Positions 9,489 to 18,428 of a stretch of DNA of 64,000 nucleotides are shown here, one piece after another (the first letter of the stretch is position 1; each line of letters opens with the position of its first letter). The DNA comes from JAAZGD01 sp964383845 (GTDB taxonomy: Bacteria > Bacillota > Clostridia > Peptostreptococcales > Anaerovoracaceae). The DNA is taken from NCBI GenBank assembly GCA_964383845.1, contig CAYLIF010000004.1:43765-107764 (forward strand), given 5' to 3'. The position numbers were made by a program, and so were the translations under genes. The notes below the pieces were generated by a model. The model made no database searches, was not told the DNA's origin, and was given only the letters and a program-made list of their open reading frames with translations.

Positions 9489-9494
9489 TCTCTC
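9466..9494. terminator. Hairpin at convergent htrA/gntR ends
   Basis: GAGAGA and AGGCC arms pair with GGCCT and TCTCTC across a 3-base loop, with an AA/AA internal loop. The htrA stop codon lies within the hairpin. The following T-rich stretch is interrupted, so termination is plausible but not strong. Confidence 0.45.
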
Positions 9495-9503
9495 TATGTT
9501 AAT

Positions 9504-10163
9504 CTATTTTACTTTTTCTGATAAAACCATTTGTTTTAATCCATTTATATGATTATCTGCTGCTTCCTTAGCCTTATTTGGATCACCATCAAAGATTGCA
9601 TCAAGGATCTCCTTGTGTTCTTCTGGCATTTTTTCCGCACGCCTAAAATCGTCATAATAAAGATATCTGAAACGCAGTACCATGTCCTGGAGTTGGCTAA
9701 CCATAACGGCCAGCAATTTATTACCTGTGCCTTCAACAATCAGGTGATGAAAAAGCGTATCCAGGGCAATCATCTGCTCCATATCCCCAGAGGCAACTGC
9801 CTGATTAAAGGCTTCGCTCACCTCTAGCAGCTCCTTTTTTTGGTCCTCGGTAAATCGAACTGTTGCTAAATCTGCGGCCAGCCCTTCCATGGTTTGTCGG
9901 ACTTCTAAAATATCCACCATATCTTGGTTAGATAATGAAGATGCATAAGCGCCTCTTCTAGGTTCAATGCTTATCATTCCTTCTTTTTCTAATTTTCTTA
10001 TGGCCTCTCTGACAGGGGTTCTGGATACACCCATCTCTTCTGCCAGCTCGACTTCCATCATTCGTGTTCCTGGACTTATTACACCCATCATAATTTTCAT
10101 TTTTAATTCATCATAGACAAGATCCCGAAGAGGTTTGTGCCTCTGCAAATCAAAATTGATCAT
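9504..10163 (-). CDS. GntR-family (FadR subgroup) transcriptional regulator
   Basis: A 219-residue DNA-binding regulator. The winged helix-turn-helix spans about residues 10-75 with the typical VSRTPVREAIRKLEKEG recognition region. The C-terminal FCD domain (about 80-205) has the metal-binding set: Asp and His in LDTLFHHLI, His in EEHKEI and His in ADNHINGL. Such proteins usually sense small organic acids. It directly follows ispE (17 bases), converges with htrA, and has no adjacent catabolic genes, so neither ligand nor target can be named. Confidence 0.9.
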   Translation of the reverse strand: MINFDLQRHKPLRDLVYDELKMKIMMGVISPGTRMMEVELAEEMGVSRTPVREAIRKLEKEGMISIEPRRGAYASSLSNQDMVDILEVRQTMEGLAADLATVRFTEDQKKELLEVSEAFNQAVASGDMEQMIALDTLFHHLIVEGTGNKLLAVMVSQLQDMVLRFRYLYYDDFRRAEKMPEEHKEILDAIFDGDPNKAKEAADNHINGLKQMVLSEKVK

Positions 10164-10180
10164 TCTCCATACTTCCTTTC

Positions 10181-11119
10181 TTATACACGCCCTCCCATTG
10201 TAGATGTTTGGGTTAAATAGGTTTCTCGAAATTCACTTTTCATCGCCTTATAACATTTCATGGCTATATGTTCATCAAGATATAATCCGTATATAGTTGG
10301 TCCGCTGCCACTCATTAGAACACCTTGGGCACCAGCTAATGATAGAAGCTTATCTTTTGTATACATAGCAATAGCATATCTCTTAAGAGTTACATTTTCA
10401 AGGACATTTATCATATTTTTTCTAATATTGTGCCAATTGTTTTTATTTAACCCTTCTATTAATTCTTGTGTATTGGGTCTATTAGAAACTAGCTCTTCAT
10501 CATAAAGTCTATATATTTCGGGAGTTGAGCAAGAGATTGGAGGTTTTATCAATAAAACATGAGCATTTATACCCTTTAGAGGTGTTAATTCTGTTCCTCT
10601 TCCCTTAGCCAGTGCACAAACCCCTGCTTTTGGGTCTCTACGAATTTCATGGGATAAAAATCCATGGCTCGCTGCTTGGCCCATAAGTGAGAAGGGAACA
10701 TCGGATCCAAGCTTTTCACCGTATTTCATTAGTTGTTTTAAGGACATGTTCATATTAAGCAGCTGGTTTAAGCCAAGTAACACTGAAGCGGCGTTGCCAC
10801 TACCTCCACCTAAACCTGCTGCTACAGGGACTCTTTTCTTTATGTCTATTCGGATTTTTTCTGATATTCCACCAACTTCCCTCATAAGCTCAGCCGCCTG
10901 GTATGCTATGTTGCGGTGGTCTCGAGGCAAATAATTCCTGTTTGTAGAAACTTCGGTGCCTTTTTCTTCAAAAATCACCTTTATGGTTACATCGTCATGT
11001 AGATCTACTTGGTGAAGCAACATTTCTACTTCATGATAACCTCCTGGAAGTGTCCCCAAGACATCCAAGGAAAGATTGATTTTAGCGTAGGATTTAAATG
11101 TTAGACTTTTTGCTTTCAT
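10181..11119 (-). CDS. ispE: 4-diphosphocytidyl-2-C-methyl-D-erythritol kinase
   Basis: GHMP-family kinase of the methylerythritol phosphate route, phosphorylating CDP-ME on the 2-hydroxyl to supply isoprenoid units for undecaprenol and related lipids. About 312 residues, normal length. Seen: SYAKINLSLDVLG at the start, the ATP-binding GHMP motif VAAGLGGGSGNAA, and the C-terminal MSGSGPTIYGL motif. The ATG at 11119 has GGAG six bases upstream; a longer version from a GTG at 11170 would begin inside a terminator stem and is unlikely. It is separated from the upstream Ig-like gene by that terminator and followed by a GntR gene. Confidence 0.95.
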   Translation of the reverse strand: MKAKSLTFKSYAKINLSLDVLGTLPGGYHEVEMLLHQVDLHDDVTIKVIFEEKGTEVSTNRNYLPRDHRNIAYQAAELMREVGGISEKIRIDIKKRVPVAAGLGGGSGNAASVLLGLNQLLNMNMSLKQLMKYGEKLGSDVPFSLMGQAASHGFLSHEIRRDPKAGVCALAKGRGTELTPLKGINAHVLLIKPPISCSTPEIYRLYDEELVSNRPNTQELIEGLNKNNWHNIRKNMINVLENVTLKRYAIAMYTKDKLLSLAGAQGVLMSGSGPTIYGLYLDEHIAMKCYKAMKSEFRETYLTQTSTMGGRV

Positions 11120-11144
11120 TTTCTTCTCCAGCTTGTTGAAGGGT

Positions 11145-11172
11145 AAAAAGGGTGAGCACTTTATGCTCACCC
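11145..11172 (-). terminator. Rho-independent terminator after the Ig-like membrane protein gene
   Basis: A perfect 9-bp stem (GGGTGAGCA/TGCTCACCC, 11150-11172) with a 5-base loop is followed on the minus strand by five T. It lies 11 bases beyond the stop of the upstream gene and between it and the ispE start, so it may attenuate read-through into ispE. Confidence 0.8.
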
Positions 11173-11182
11173 CTCGCTTTTA

Positions 11183-12067
11183 CTATTTTTTCTTTGATTT
11201 GGATTTTGACTTGCCTTTACCTTGCTTGGGATTTGTGGTTCCTGCAGCTCTCTTCTTAGCAGCTTCCTTTTTCTTTGCTTCTTCTCTTGCCTTTGTTCCA
11301 GACTTATAGTCGCTTCCTCCCTCTTTTATAGGACGAGGAGCTTTAACTTTTTTAAGATTAGGATCATATTCTTCTCCGGGACTTATACCCTTTGCTTCAA
11401 GAATTTTAGCTATATCCTTTTCTTTTTGTTGTTTTGCTTTTTGTGCAGCCTGCTGAGATCTTTCCTTAGCCCTTTGATCTTTTGCTACTATCTCTTCTAC
11501 AGACTTACCTTTTTCTTTTGCAACTTTATATGGATTCACCTTTTTATCGTCGCTTTTGCCTTTTCCGTCTTTTCCATCACCATCTTTGGTTTTCTTCATG
11601 CTTCTAGTTGAAAGGACAACAACTGCTGCCATCATAACACCCATAAGAACCATATTGACTGTCATATCTTTGGATGTATCTCTTGTGGAAAATTTAATAA
11701 AAACATCTTCTTCTAGAATCTCACCCGATACCCCTTGGAATGAATCATCTACAACTAATCTATATTCCATATTTTGCTGCAAGTCTCCTTTAGCAGCTAC
11801 AAGGGCCAAACCTTCTTCCTTTTCGCTAAATACTATAGTGAAAGGTACTTCCTTGTTATCAGCATCATAAAAATGAACTGACTTTGCATTTTCTTCCAAG
11901 GCTACATCCTCGTTGAAATATAACTTTACCGCGAAATTCACTGCTTGATAATCCGATCCACCATCTTCTGGGAAACTACGTTCCAACTCCAGTGACCCAA
12001 AGGCCAGAGTAGTACATGACAGTACCAATACAATGATTAGGCTGATGACTGCGCCTATTCTTCTCAT
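11183..12067 (-). CDS. Membrane protein: Ig-like exterior domain, one TM, Lys-rich cytoplasmic tail
   Basis: A 294-residue protein of unknown function. Residues 1-24 are a signal peptide (a possible lipobox VLSC is ambiguous). Residues about 28-128 read like an SbsA/CopC-type Ig-like domain: SFPEDGG, VKLYFNEDV and a closing FIKFST. A membrane helix follows (about 135-152). The remaining ~140 residues are extremely basic and low in complexity (repeated Lys/Ala/Glu, ending KGKSKSKSKKK), predicted cytoplasmic. The gene overlaps the tadA stop by 4 bases and is closed by a terminator. The tail could bind nucleic acid, ribosomes or acidic lipids, but nothing in the sequence decides this. Confidence 0.8.
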   Translation of the reverse strand: MRRIGAVISLIIVLVLSCTTLAFGSLELERSFPEDGGSDYQAVNFAVKLYFNEDVALEENAKSVHFYDADNKEVPFTIVFSEKEEGLALVAAKGDLQQNMEYRLVVDDSFQGVSGEILEEDVFIKFSTRDTSKDMTVNMVLMGVMMAAVVVLSTRSMKKTKDGDGKDGKGKSDDKKVNPYKVAKEKGKSVEEIVAKDQRAKERSQQAAQKAKQQKEKDIAKILEAKGISPGEEYDPNLKKVKAPRPIKEGGSDYKSGTKAREEAKKKEAAKKRAAGTTNPKQGKGKSKSKSKKK

Positions 12068-12531
12068 AACAACTTGTCCTCCACTTTCCTTATTCTAATA
12101 TCTTTGAAAAAGTTCTGCAAAATGGCTTTACAGGGCTCCTCCAAAATTCCTGATTCTATTTCTAATTGATGGTTTAGACCATCCTCTTGTAAAATGTTCA
12201 TAACTGACCCAGCCGCACCAGCTTTCCTGTCTTTTGTTCCGAATACCACCTTTTGGATTCTTGCCCATACCATTGCTCCTGCACACATTGCGCAGGGTTC
12301 GCAAGTAACATACAACTCTGTTCCCAAAAGGCGCCATCCGCCCAAAAAATTAGCTGCATCCCTAATTGCAAGGATCTCAGCATGGGCTGTAGGGTCTTTT
12401 TCAATCACTGTTCTGTTATAGCCTCGACCAATGATTTTACCGTCTTTTACGATAACACATCCGATGGGCACCTCCCCTAAATCCCGTGCTTTTTCAGCTT
12501 CTTTAAGGGCTTCCATCATGTACTTCTCCAT
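12064..12531 (-). CDS. tadA: tRNA-specific adenosine deaminase
   Basis: Deaminates A34 of tRNA-Arg(ACG) to inosine; a zinc-dependent cytidine-deaminase-fold enzyme acting as a dimer. From the ATG at 12531 the zinc ligands are H50 with catalytic E52 (HAE) and C80/C83 (PCAMC). The helix MEALKEAEKARDLGEVPIG matches the family N-terminus. Start choice is uncertain: an in-frame TTG at 12570 adds 13 residues, and an ATG at 12519 has GGAG upstream; I take 12531 from family length. It lies between aroB and the Ig-like gene and overlaps the latter by 4 bases. Confidence 0.93.
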   Translation of the reverse strand: MEKYMMEALKEAEKARDLGEVPIGCVIVKDGKIIGRGYNRTVIEKDPTAHAEILAIRDAANFLGGWRLLGTELYVTCEPCAMCAGAMVWARIQKVVFGTKDRKAGAAGSVMNILQEDGLNHQLEIESGILEEPCKAILQNFFKDIRIRKVEDKLL

Positions 12532-12594
12532 AGACTTTATAATACTACCACAACCCCCTATATATTTCAAACAAAATCGCTAACTTGTAATGGT

Positions 12595-13662
12595 CTAAAG
12601 TGTGAAATCTAGCTCAAAATTTCTTAGCTGATTTTCATTTATTTCCATCAATTCACATCGGCCTAATTCTTGAGGAACCACTATGGTCATAGTCTCGCCT
12701 TGATGTTTTTTGTCCATGGCCATATACGGGTATAACTCTTTGATGTTGATTTCATGGAAGTTCATTGAGAAGCCAATTTTCAGCAAAAATTCTTTTAGCT
12801 GGCAGCTTAAATCATTTTTTGTTAGGCCTATATCATAGGTCCATTTTGATTCTATTACCATACCCATGGCCACCGCCTCCCCATGAGAAATCGAATAATT
12901 TGATTGTTGCTCTATTGCATGGCCAATTGTATGACCAAAATTAAGCAACATACGTGTTCCATAGTCTCTTTGATCTTCTTTAACTATTCTAACCTTTATT
13001 TGCCCACAGCTTTTGATCAATTCCTCTTCTTTGTCCTTATCAACCATTTTAGGATCTAGAGGCATTCTATGTCCTAAATTGTCAATTTGATTCCAGATCT
13101 GGGGGTCGGCTATAACCCCATACTTAACTGCTTCTGCTAGACCATCTCTGTAAATATCTATAGGTAGTGTAATGAGAAAGTCAGGATCAATTAGAGTAAA
13201 AGAGGGGGGCCAAAAGGTTCCTGCCATATTCTTAGCACAAGCCAAATTTATCCCTGTTTTTCCGCCAATAGATGAATCTATGGCTGCTAACAATGTTGTA
13301 GGTAGCTGAATATATTTAAGACCGCGCATATAAATCGAAGCGGCAAAGCCTGCTATATCTCCGGGAACTCCTCCACCTAAGGCCACTAAAAGATCTTGGC
13401 GATTAAAACCCTCTCTTGCCATGGCGCATAAGATTTCATTTAGGCTCTCCATACTCTTTGATTGATCTCCAGGCTTTAACCCATAACTCCAAACTTTATA
13501 GCCTTCTGCAATAAGGTCTTGAGAAACAGCTTCTAGGTACAAACTTGCAACATTCATATCTGTTATAATCCCGATTCGGATGGGAGATTTTTCTTTGAAT
13601 TCTTCTCTTATCATTTTGCCCAACTGGGTTCTTGCTCCTTGGGCTATTCTAACTTGTTCCAT
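12595..13662 (-). CDS. aroB: 3-dehydroquinate synthase
   Basis: Second step of the shikimate pathway: converts DAHP to 3-dehydroquinate with NAD and a divalent metal. 355 residues, normal length. Seen: the NAD-binding LVALGGGVPGDIAGFAAS, the core TTLLAAIDSSIGGKTGIN, and metal-binding residues in RDGLAEAVKYG, NFGHTIGHAIE and SHGEAVAMGM. It lies 46 bases after the aroE-aroK fusion gene on the same strand, so three shikimate activities are encoded together, though the other aro genes are not in the window. Confidence 0.95.
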   Translation of the reverse strand: MEQVRIAQGARTQLGKMIREEFKEKSPIRIGIITDMNVASLYLEAVSQDLIAEGYKVWSYGLKPGDQSKSMESLNEILCAMAREGFNRQDLLVALGGGVPGDIAGFAASIYMRGLKYIQLPTTLLAAIDSSIGGKTGINLACAKNMAGTFWPPSFTLIDPDFLITLPIDIYRDGLAEAVKYGVIADPQIWNQIDNLGHRMPLDPKMVDKDKEEELIKSCGQIKVRIVKEDQRDYGTRMLLNFGHTIGHAIEQQSNYSISHGEAVAMGMVIESKWTYDIGLTKNDLSCQLKEFLLKIGFSMNFHEINIKELYPYMAMDKKHQGETMTIVVPQELGRCELMEINENQLRNFELDFTL

Positions 13663-13708
13663 ATATCTCCTTAAATTTTATAACTCTACAGCAATGCTAG
13701 TGCAACAG

Positions 13709-14971
13709 TTACTGGTCTATATCCCGCCGGATGATTTTCTCTGCATAATTCTTATATAAGGGTTCCCGCTGCTCCCATAATTTTTCCAAAGCTTTATCCC
13801 CCTCTGAAAGAGGCCTTCCTTTACGGTCAAGGCTTTTTAAAGGGGCCTTTATCCAAATAATTTCCCCATTTTGCCTCAAGGCATCCATAACAGCTTTTTG
13901 AATAACCATTCCACCTCCCGTGGCAATAACTTGAGATTTCCCCTTGCCAATCTCCGCTGCGATCTCAGCTTCTAGGCGGCGAAAGTAAGCTTCTCCATCT
14001 TTTTCAAAAATTTCAGCAATGCTTCGGCCTTCTTTTTGTTCAATAAGCTGGTCGGTGTCTACAAATACTCGATTAAGGTTCTTTGCCAGTGCTTTACCTA
14101 TGGTTGTTTTTCCTGAACCTGGCATTCCAATTAGAACCTTATTCCTATATTCATCTTCAAATTTTTTTATTAATATTTCGTTCCATTCTTCCCGAGATTT
14201 CCCTCCAGGTAATTTATTATTCATAAAATGTTCTGCTCCCTTAGTCGCTTGAGCTACCAGCATAGGAAATCCATTACTGGTTTTTAATCCCAAATCTCTT
14301 GCTTCTAATAGTAGAGCCGTGGCAAAAGGGTTGTAAATTAAATCTATAACTCCCTCTAAAGCTTCCATTTTTTCTAGGCTGATAATTTTCTCTCCATTGT
14401 TAGGATACATACCTACAGAAGTGGTATTAACAATTATTTCTATATCACTAAAGTTTTCATCATACCCTAGTTTAATGGGAGCTTCTTTTGTAGGGTTCCG
14501 GGTGTAAGTCTCAGGGTGGCGACTGGCTATCTTTATAGAAGCTACATCTAAATCCTTTAGTGCTTGGCAAACGGTTCCACTTGTTGCCCCATCGCCTAAA
14601 ATCAATGCCTTCTTGCCTTTGAATGATAAATCCATGCGATTAGCCATATATATAAAGCCATGGTAATCTGTGTTATCAGCCCAAAGAAAACCTTCTTCAT
14701 CAAAGTAAAGTATATTTGCAGCATCTAAAGCTTTGGCCTGAGGGGTAATTTTGTCAGCAGCAGCTAGGGCATCTTTTTTATAAGGAATTGTAACCATGGC
14801 TCCATTAAATTGTCGCGAAGCCAAAAAAACAATTAGCTCTTGTGGTGATAATTCCCATAATTCGAAGGCATATTCTCCCAAGGCCTGATGTATTTCTCGA
14901 GAATAGCTATGGGATAAAGTCTTTCCTATAAGACCGTAGCCTTTTTTTAATGACCCGTCTTCTTTCACCAT
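13709..14971 (-). CDS. Fused shikimate dehydrogenase-shikimate kinase
   Basis: A 420-residue fusion carrying two shikimate-pathway steps. Residues 1-270 are AroE-like: S20/S22 (LSHSYS), K65 in TIPYKK, N86, D102 in DNTDYHGF, NADP-binding GDGATSG (126-132) and Q241. Residues about 278-420 are AroK-like: P-loop GMPGSGKTT (282-290), D305/D307, RRLE (331-334) and GGG (352-354). One oddity: position 59, usually Asn in the NVT motif that binds substrate, is Met. Both active sites look otherwise complete. The frame is continuous with no stop between domains. Sits directly upstream of aroB. Confidence 0.92.
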   Translation of the reverse strand: MVKEDGSLKKGYGLIGKTLSHSYSREIHQALGEYAFELWELSPQELIVFLASRQFNGAMVTIPYKKDALAAADKITPQAKALDAANILYFDEEGFLWADNTDYHGFIYMANRMDLSFKGKKALILGDGATSGTVCQALKDLDVASIKIASRHPETYTRNPTKEAPIKLGYDENFSDIEIIVNTTSVGMYPNNGEKIISLEKMEALEGVIDLIYNPFATALLLEARDLGLKTSNGFPMLVAQATKGAEHFMNNKLPGGKSREEWNEILIKKFEDEYRNKVLIGMPGSGKTTIGKALAKNLNRVFVDTDQLIEQKEGRSIAEIFEKDGEAYFRRLEAEIAAEIGKGKSQVIATGGGMVIQKAVMDALRQNGEIIWIKAPLKSLDRKGRPLSEGDKALEKLWEQREPLYKNYAEKIIRRDIDQ

Positions 14972-15034
14972 GGTAATTCTTAATTCCTTCCAGCTTCTTT
15001 TTATGGCTTATTTATGGTTCTTGTTCATCTGTCT

Positions 15035-17041
15035 TTATTCAGTGGTACTTAATATTTCTTTGTTTTTTTCTACCTGACTAACCTTCATTTGAGATGTGTC
15101 TTCAGGGTTTACCTTTTCCAAAAGACCCAGTATTGTGGGCCCCAAATAAATGGTGCTGAGAATATCTCCATTTAAAGATATTTTGCTAAAGGGAGTAAAG
15201 TTTTCCCCTTTTATATAGTAGTCGCTTCCTATTTGCACTACTTCATTGATTTTTATTGGATTAATACCCATCTGAATCTTAGTTGGTTCAAAAGGATTGC
15301 TTCCTCCATATATATATCTTTTCCCATATAACATATCATATGCAAGTATTTCAAGATTCTCTAAGTATCCGGGATCTTCTTGGTGATTTTGATGGTAGGT
15401 CATTAATGTTCCCCTACTAATTTTCATTTTTTTTAAGATCTCAGCAGAAAGCTGATAAGCCGCTATTTCTTTGTCCTCCTTTGGAAGCCAATAATTTGAC
15501 CATATAACATAGGGGGCTACGTAAAGGTCATTGGTGGTTAAATCATCTTCTTTGAAATCAATAGCAGGTAAATGATCTCCATACATAACGAGAACTACTC
15601 TTTCGTTGAACTTAGAGAGCTCTGCAATTAAATCTTTAACAAAGTTATCCATGCCATATAGTAAGTTCCCATAATACTCATACTGCCATTTTTCCTCTTC
15701 TGTAGGGGCTGATAAAACCTTGATGTCAGGGTTCACTAAAACTTCTTCCGAAGGGTAGCTTCCATGGCCCTCTACGCTAACAGTATATATATAGTCTTCT
15801 TTCTCTGTGGATTTTAGGGCATCCATTATATATCCAGTAAGCACACTGTCTTTAGCCCAATTTTTAGGGGTTTTCACCACATTGTTCATATATTCAAGGC
15901 TGGTAAATGTATCATATCCCAGATTCGCAAATACTTTATTCCTTCCATAAAAAGCTCCACGGTGATTATGGATTGCGTGGGTATTAAAGCCAAGACTTTT
16001 TAAATCATAGCCTACTGTTTCTAGGGTTGTTTCTAGTAAAACTGACTTGTAGGGATATTCTCCTGGGCCAAAGCTTTTCACACTAATTCCACTCATAATT
16101 TCAAATTCTGTGTTGGCTGTTCCCGCTCCAACAGAAGGCACTCTCAAGTTCCCTGAGGAATATCTTTCGCTGAGACTCCTGAATGTAGGTATAGGGTCTC
16201 TAGAGAACTCAATATCTTTATACCAATCGGGATCTGAAAAGCTTTCCAGTTGCAACATTATAATGTTGGGATGCTTAATGTTATCATCTTCAAAAGCAAA
16301 TTCCATTATACCCTCTTCATTAAGTTCATCATCGTTAAAAATTCTAGTGGCAATATCCGGTCCATAATTTGCAGGTTTTTTAATGCCTGTATTTAGCCAG
16401 GTATTAACGAAGCAATAAGGGAAACCGAAATCTCTATAGGCATAGGCTAAGTTCCCAAAATATGTGTCAACTATTCCTGCTTTTATTGCAACACCTGAGA
16501 TAGTAAAGGTTCCTAGTACAATTACTAAAAACAATGGTACCACTCTACCGTAAATGATTTTTTGGCTTTTTGGACCTTTAATCCAAAAGAATATCACCCC
16601 TAATAAAAGAACCCCAATAACAATGGCCCCTGCAATTAAAGCTTCCTTAGAAAAGTAATTTGTTGCTATTGTTAGCCCGTCTTTAACATTGGCTATGTCT
16701 TTAGTTGTTAATGGGGTCATCCTTTTTGAGAGTATTACACCATTTATAATACCAAGAACAATCCAAGTTGTAGAAACAAAAAAATAGTACAGTATCTTTC
16801 GACGGAATAAAATCCCCACACACAGAGTGGCAAATATAATAATGGAATTGTATATGAAAACCAAAGGGCTTCCAAGGAGGAACATCAGTCCCCCTCCTCC
16901 CCATTGCCTTGCCATGGATTCAATAAAATAGTTTATTACAAAGGCCAGAATTACTGGAATCCATAGGGTATTACGAAAGTGGTTTTCGTAGTATATTCTT
17001 ATCTTACTTTTTTCGCCTTCTTCACGATTTAGAAATTTCAT
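15035..17041 (-). CDS. LTA synthase-family sulfatase-fold membrane enzyme
   Basis: A 668-residue enzyme of the lipoteichoic acid synthase/phosphoglycerol transferase family. The N-terminal ~190 residues hold about five membrane helices. The extracellular alkaline-phosphatase-like domain (about 255-545) has the metal ligand E266 (LQLESF), the catalytic T308 in GAGTANTEFE, and the metal-binding YGDHLPA near 487-493. After residue ~590 there is an extra segment (KINEVVQIGSDYYIKGENF) resembling an IPT/Ig-like domain, then a charged tail. It abuts rsmA exactly (stop and start adjacent) and precedes aroE-aroK. It probably transfers glycerol phosphate to a lipid or wall polymer; the acceptor is not known. 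Confidence 0.9.
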   Translation of the reverse strand: MKFLNREEGEKSKIRIYYENHFRNTLWIPVILAFVINYFIESMARQWGGGGLMFLLGSPLVFIYNSIIIFATLCVGILFRRKILYYFFVSTTWIVLGIINGVILSKRMTPLTTKDIANVKDGLTIATNYFSKEALIAGAIVIGVLLLGVIFFWIKGPKSQKIIYGRVVPLFLVIVLGTFTISGVAIKAGIVDTYFGNLAYAYRDFGFPYCFVNTWLNTGIKKPANYGPDIATRIFNDDELNEEGIMEFAFEDDNIKHPNIIMLQLESFSDPDWYKDIEFSRDPIPTFRSLSERYSSGNLRVPSVGAGTANTEFEIMSGISVKSFGPGEYPYKSVLLETTLETVGYDLKSLGFNTHAIHNHRGAFYGRNKVFANLGYDTFTSLEYMNNVVKTPKNWAKDSVLTGYIMDALKSTEKEDYIYTVSVEGHGSYPSEEVLVNPDIKVLSAPTEEEKWQYEYYGNLLYGMDNFVKDLIAELSKFNERVVLVMYGDHLPAIDFKEDDLTTNDLYVAPYVIWSNYWLPKEDKEIAAYQLSAEILKKMKISRGTLMTYHQNHQEDPGYLENLEILAYDMLYGKRYIYGGSNPFEPTKIQMGINPIKINEVVQIGSDYYIKGENFTPFSKISLNGDILSTIYLGPTILGLLEKVNPEDTSQMKVSQVEKNKEILSTTE

Positions 17042-17914
17042 CTATATTCTCTCTGATATCTTGTTTGCTAGTTTTGCGAATTCTTCTAAGGATAGCGTTT
17101 CCCCTCTCCTGCTCTCTTCTATGCCCGCTGATCTTAGAGCTTCCCCTACTTCTTGCTTTGTCATATCTGCAGTTCCAACCAAAGAATTGAGAAGGGTTTT
17201 CCGTCTCATGCCAAAACCGCCCTTTATTAAAGCAAATAATAGCTCCCTATCCTTAACATCTACCGGTGGAAGTTGCCTTACCTTAAATAATACCACGGTA
17301 CTATCAACATTGGGCCTGGGTATAAAAACTTCTTTAGGCACTTGGATGATTTTGCTAGCCTGGGAGTAATACTGGACAGCCAGGGTAATAGCCCCGTATT
17401 CCTTGCTTCCAGTTTTTGCTGTTAATCGTTGGGCCACCTCTTTTTGCATCATCAATGTGAGGCTAACTGCTGGAACTTTTTCTTCTAAAAGTTTCATTAG
17501 AATGGGTGTTGTTATATAGTATGGAAGATTGGCAACAACTTTCAATGATGTTGGCACTGAGCCATCAGGCAGACGAATATCTTTTATTAGATTATTAATG
17601 TCTGTTTTTAATATATCTTCATGGATAATGACTTTATTAGAATAATCCCTTAAGGTTTCATCCAGTATTGGGATCATTTTCCTATCAATTTCAACTGCTA
17701 GGACAAAACCCGCTCTTTGGCAAAGAGCTTCTGTTAGTGTTCCTATTCCAGGGCCTATCTCTAATACTAAATCAGTTTCTTCGATTTCACTTTTTTCAAT
17801 CATACTATTGATAATGTTTTGATCCGCTAAAAAATTTTGCCCTAGGCTCTTTGATGGCCTAAGGTTATATTTTTTCTGAATCTCCATTATTGTTGAGGGT
17901 GTGTACAGCTTCAT
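17042..17914 (-). CDS. rsmA: 16S rRNA (adenine1518-N6/adenine1519-N6)-dimethyltransferase
   Basis: KsgA/RsmA dimethylates two adjacent adenines in the 3'-terminal helix of 16S rRNA using SAM. 290 residues, normal length. Seen: PSKSLGQNFL near the N-terminus, the SAM-binding EIGPGIGTLTEAL, the catalytic NLPYYITTPI motif, and a C-terminal helical domain (GMRRKTLLNSL). The start lies inside the rnmV gene (50-base overlap) with AAAGGAG in front, showing tight coupling, the usual Firmicute arrangement. Confidence 0.96.
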   Translation of the reverse strand: MKLYTPSTIMEIQKKYNLRPSKSLGQNFLADQNIINSMIEKSEIEETDLVLEIGPGIGTLTEALCQRAGFVLAVEIDRKMIPILDETLRDYSNKVIIHEDILKTDINNLIKDIRLPDGSVPTSLKVVANLPYYITTPILMKLLEEKVPAVSLTLMMQKEVAQRLTAKTGSKEYGAITLAVQYYSQASKIIQVPKEVFIPRPNVDSTVVLFKVRQLPPVDVKDRELLFALIKGGFGMRRKTLLNSLVGTADMTKQEVGEALRSAGIEESRRGETLSLEEFAKLANKISERI

Positions 17915-18428
17915 AAAACTCCTTTTTACTAATTTTGAACCTATTTAATTTTTCTAAAAACCCTTTGCTATTTGAGTATCCAATCCCCAGGATTTTGCCA
18001 ACTTTTTGCCTTCTTTCTGCGGCACTAGGTATTCCAGACAAACCATATTCAAATAAATCTACTTTTGTAAAGCAAGGTTCAACATCTAGAAATTGCAATT
18101 TTGCTTTTTCTAGGGCTTCTATTAAGTCTTTGGGATTTGCGTTTTCTACTCCGATATCACCCTTATTGCTTGCATCTTTTCTATCTAAGAAAGCATGCTT
18201 TGCAAGAGGGTAACGTAGAGCAAGTTTTTTTCTCAATGCATCTCCAGCGTGATCAGGATCAGTGAAAATTACTAGACCAAGTTCTTGGTAGGCTTTGTCC
18301 ATAAGTTGGTAACATTCTCCTCTAAGTCCGTAGCCATGGGTCTCAATTGTAGTAAAATCACCAGCTCTTTTTAATGCAGCAGTGTCATCTCGGCCTTCTA
18401 CCACAATAACTTCTTTAATTGTCTTCAC
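17865..18428 (-). CDS. rnmV: Ribonuclease M5
   Basis: TOPRIM-fold endonuclease that matures the 5S rRNA precursor. 187 residues, normal length. The TOPRIM glutamate is E11 in VVEGRDD, and the acidic pair is D57/D59 in FTDPDHAGD. The C-terminal part has the family's GIGYSNSKGFLEKLNRF segment. The start is GTG at 18428, overlapping the divIC end by 14 bases, with AAGGA just upstream. It overlaps rsmA at its 3' end. Confidence 0.94.
   Translation of the reverse strand: MKTIKEVIVVEGRDDTAALKRAGDFTTIETHGYGLRGECYQLMDKAYQELGLVIFTDPDHAGDALRKKLALRYPLAKHAFLDRKDASNKGDIGVENANPKDLIEALEKAKLQFLDVEPCFTKVDLFEYGLSGIPSAAERRQKVGKILGIGYSNSKGFLEKLNRFKISKKEFYEAVHTLNNNGDSEKI

Noticed and set aside
11120..11170. Longer ispE from a GTG at 11170
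   Set aside because: The extra 17 codons run through a terminator hairpin and are outside the family alignment.
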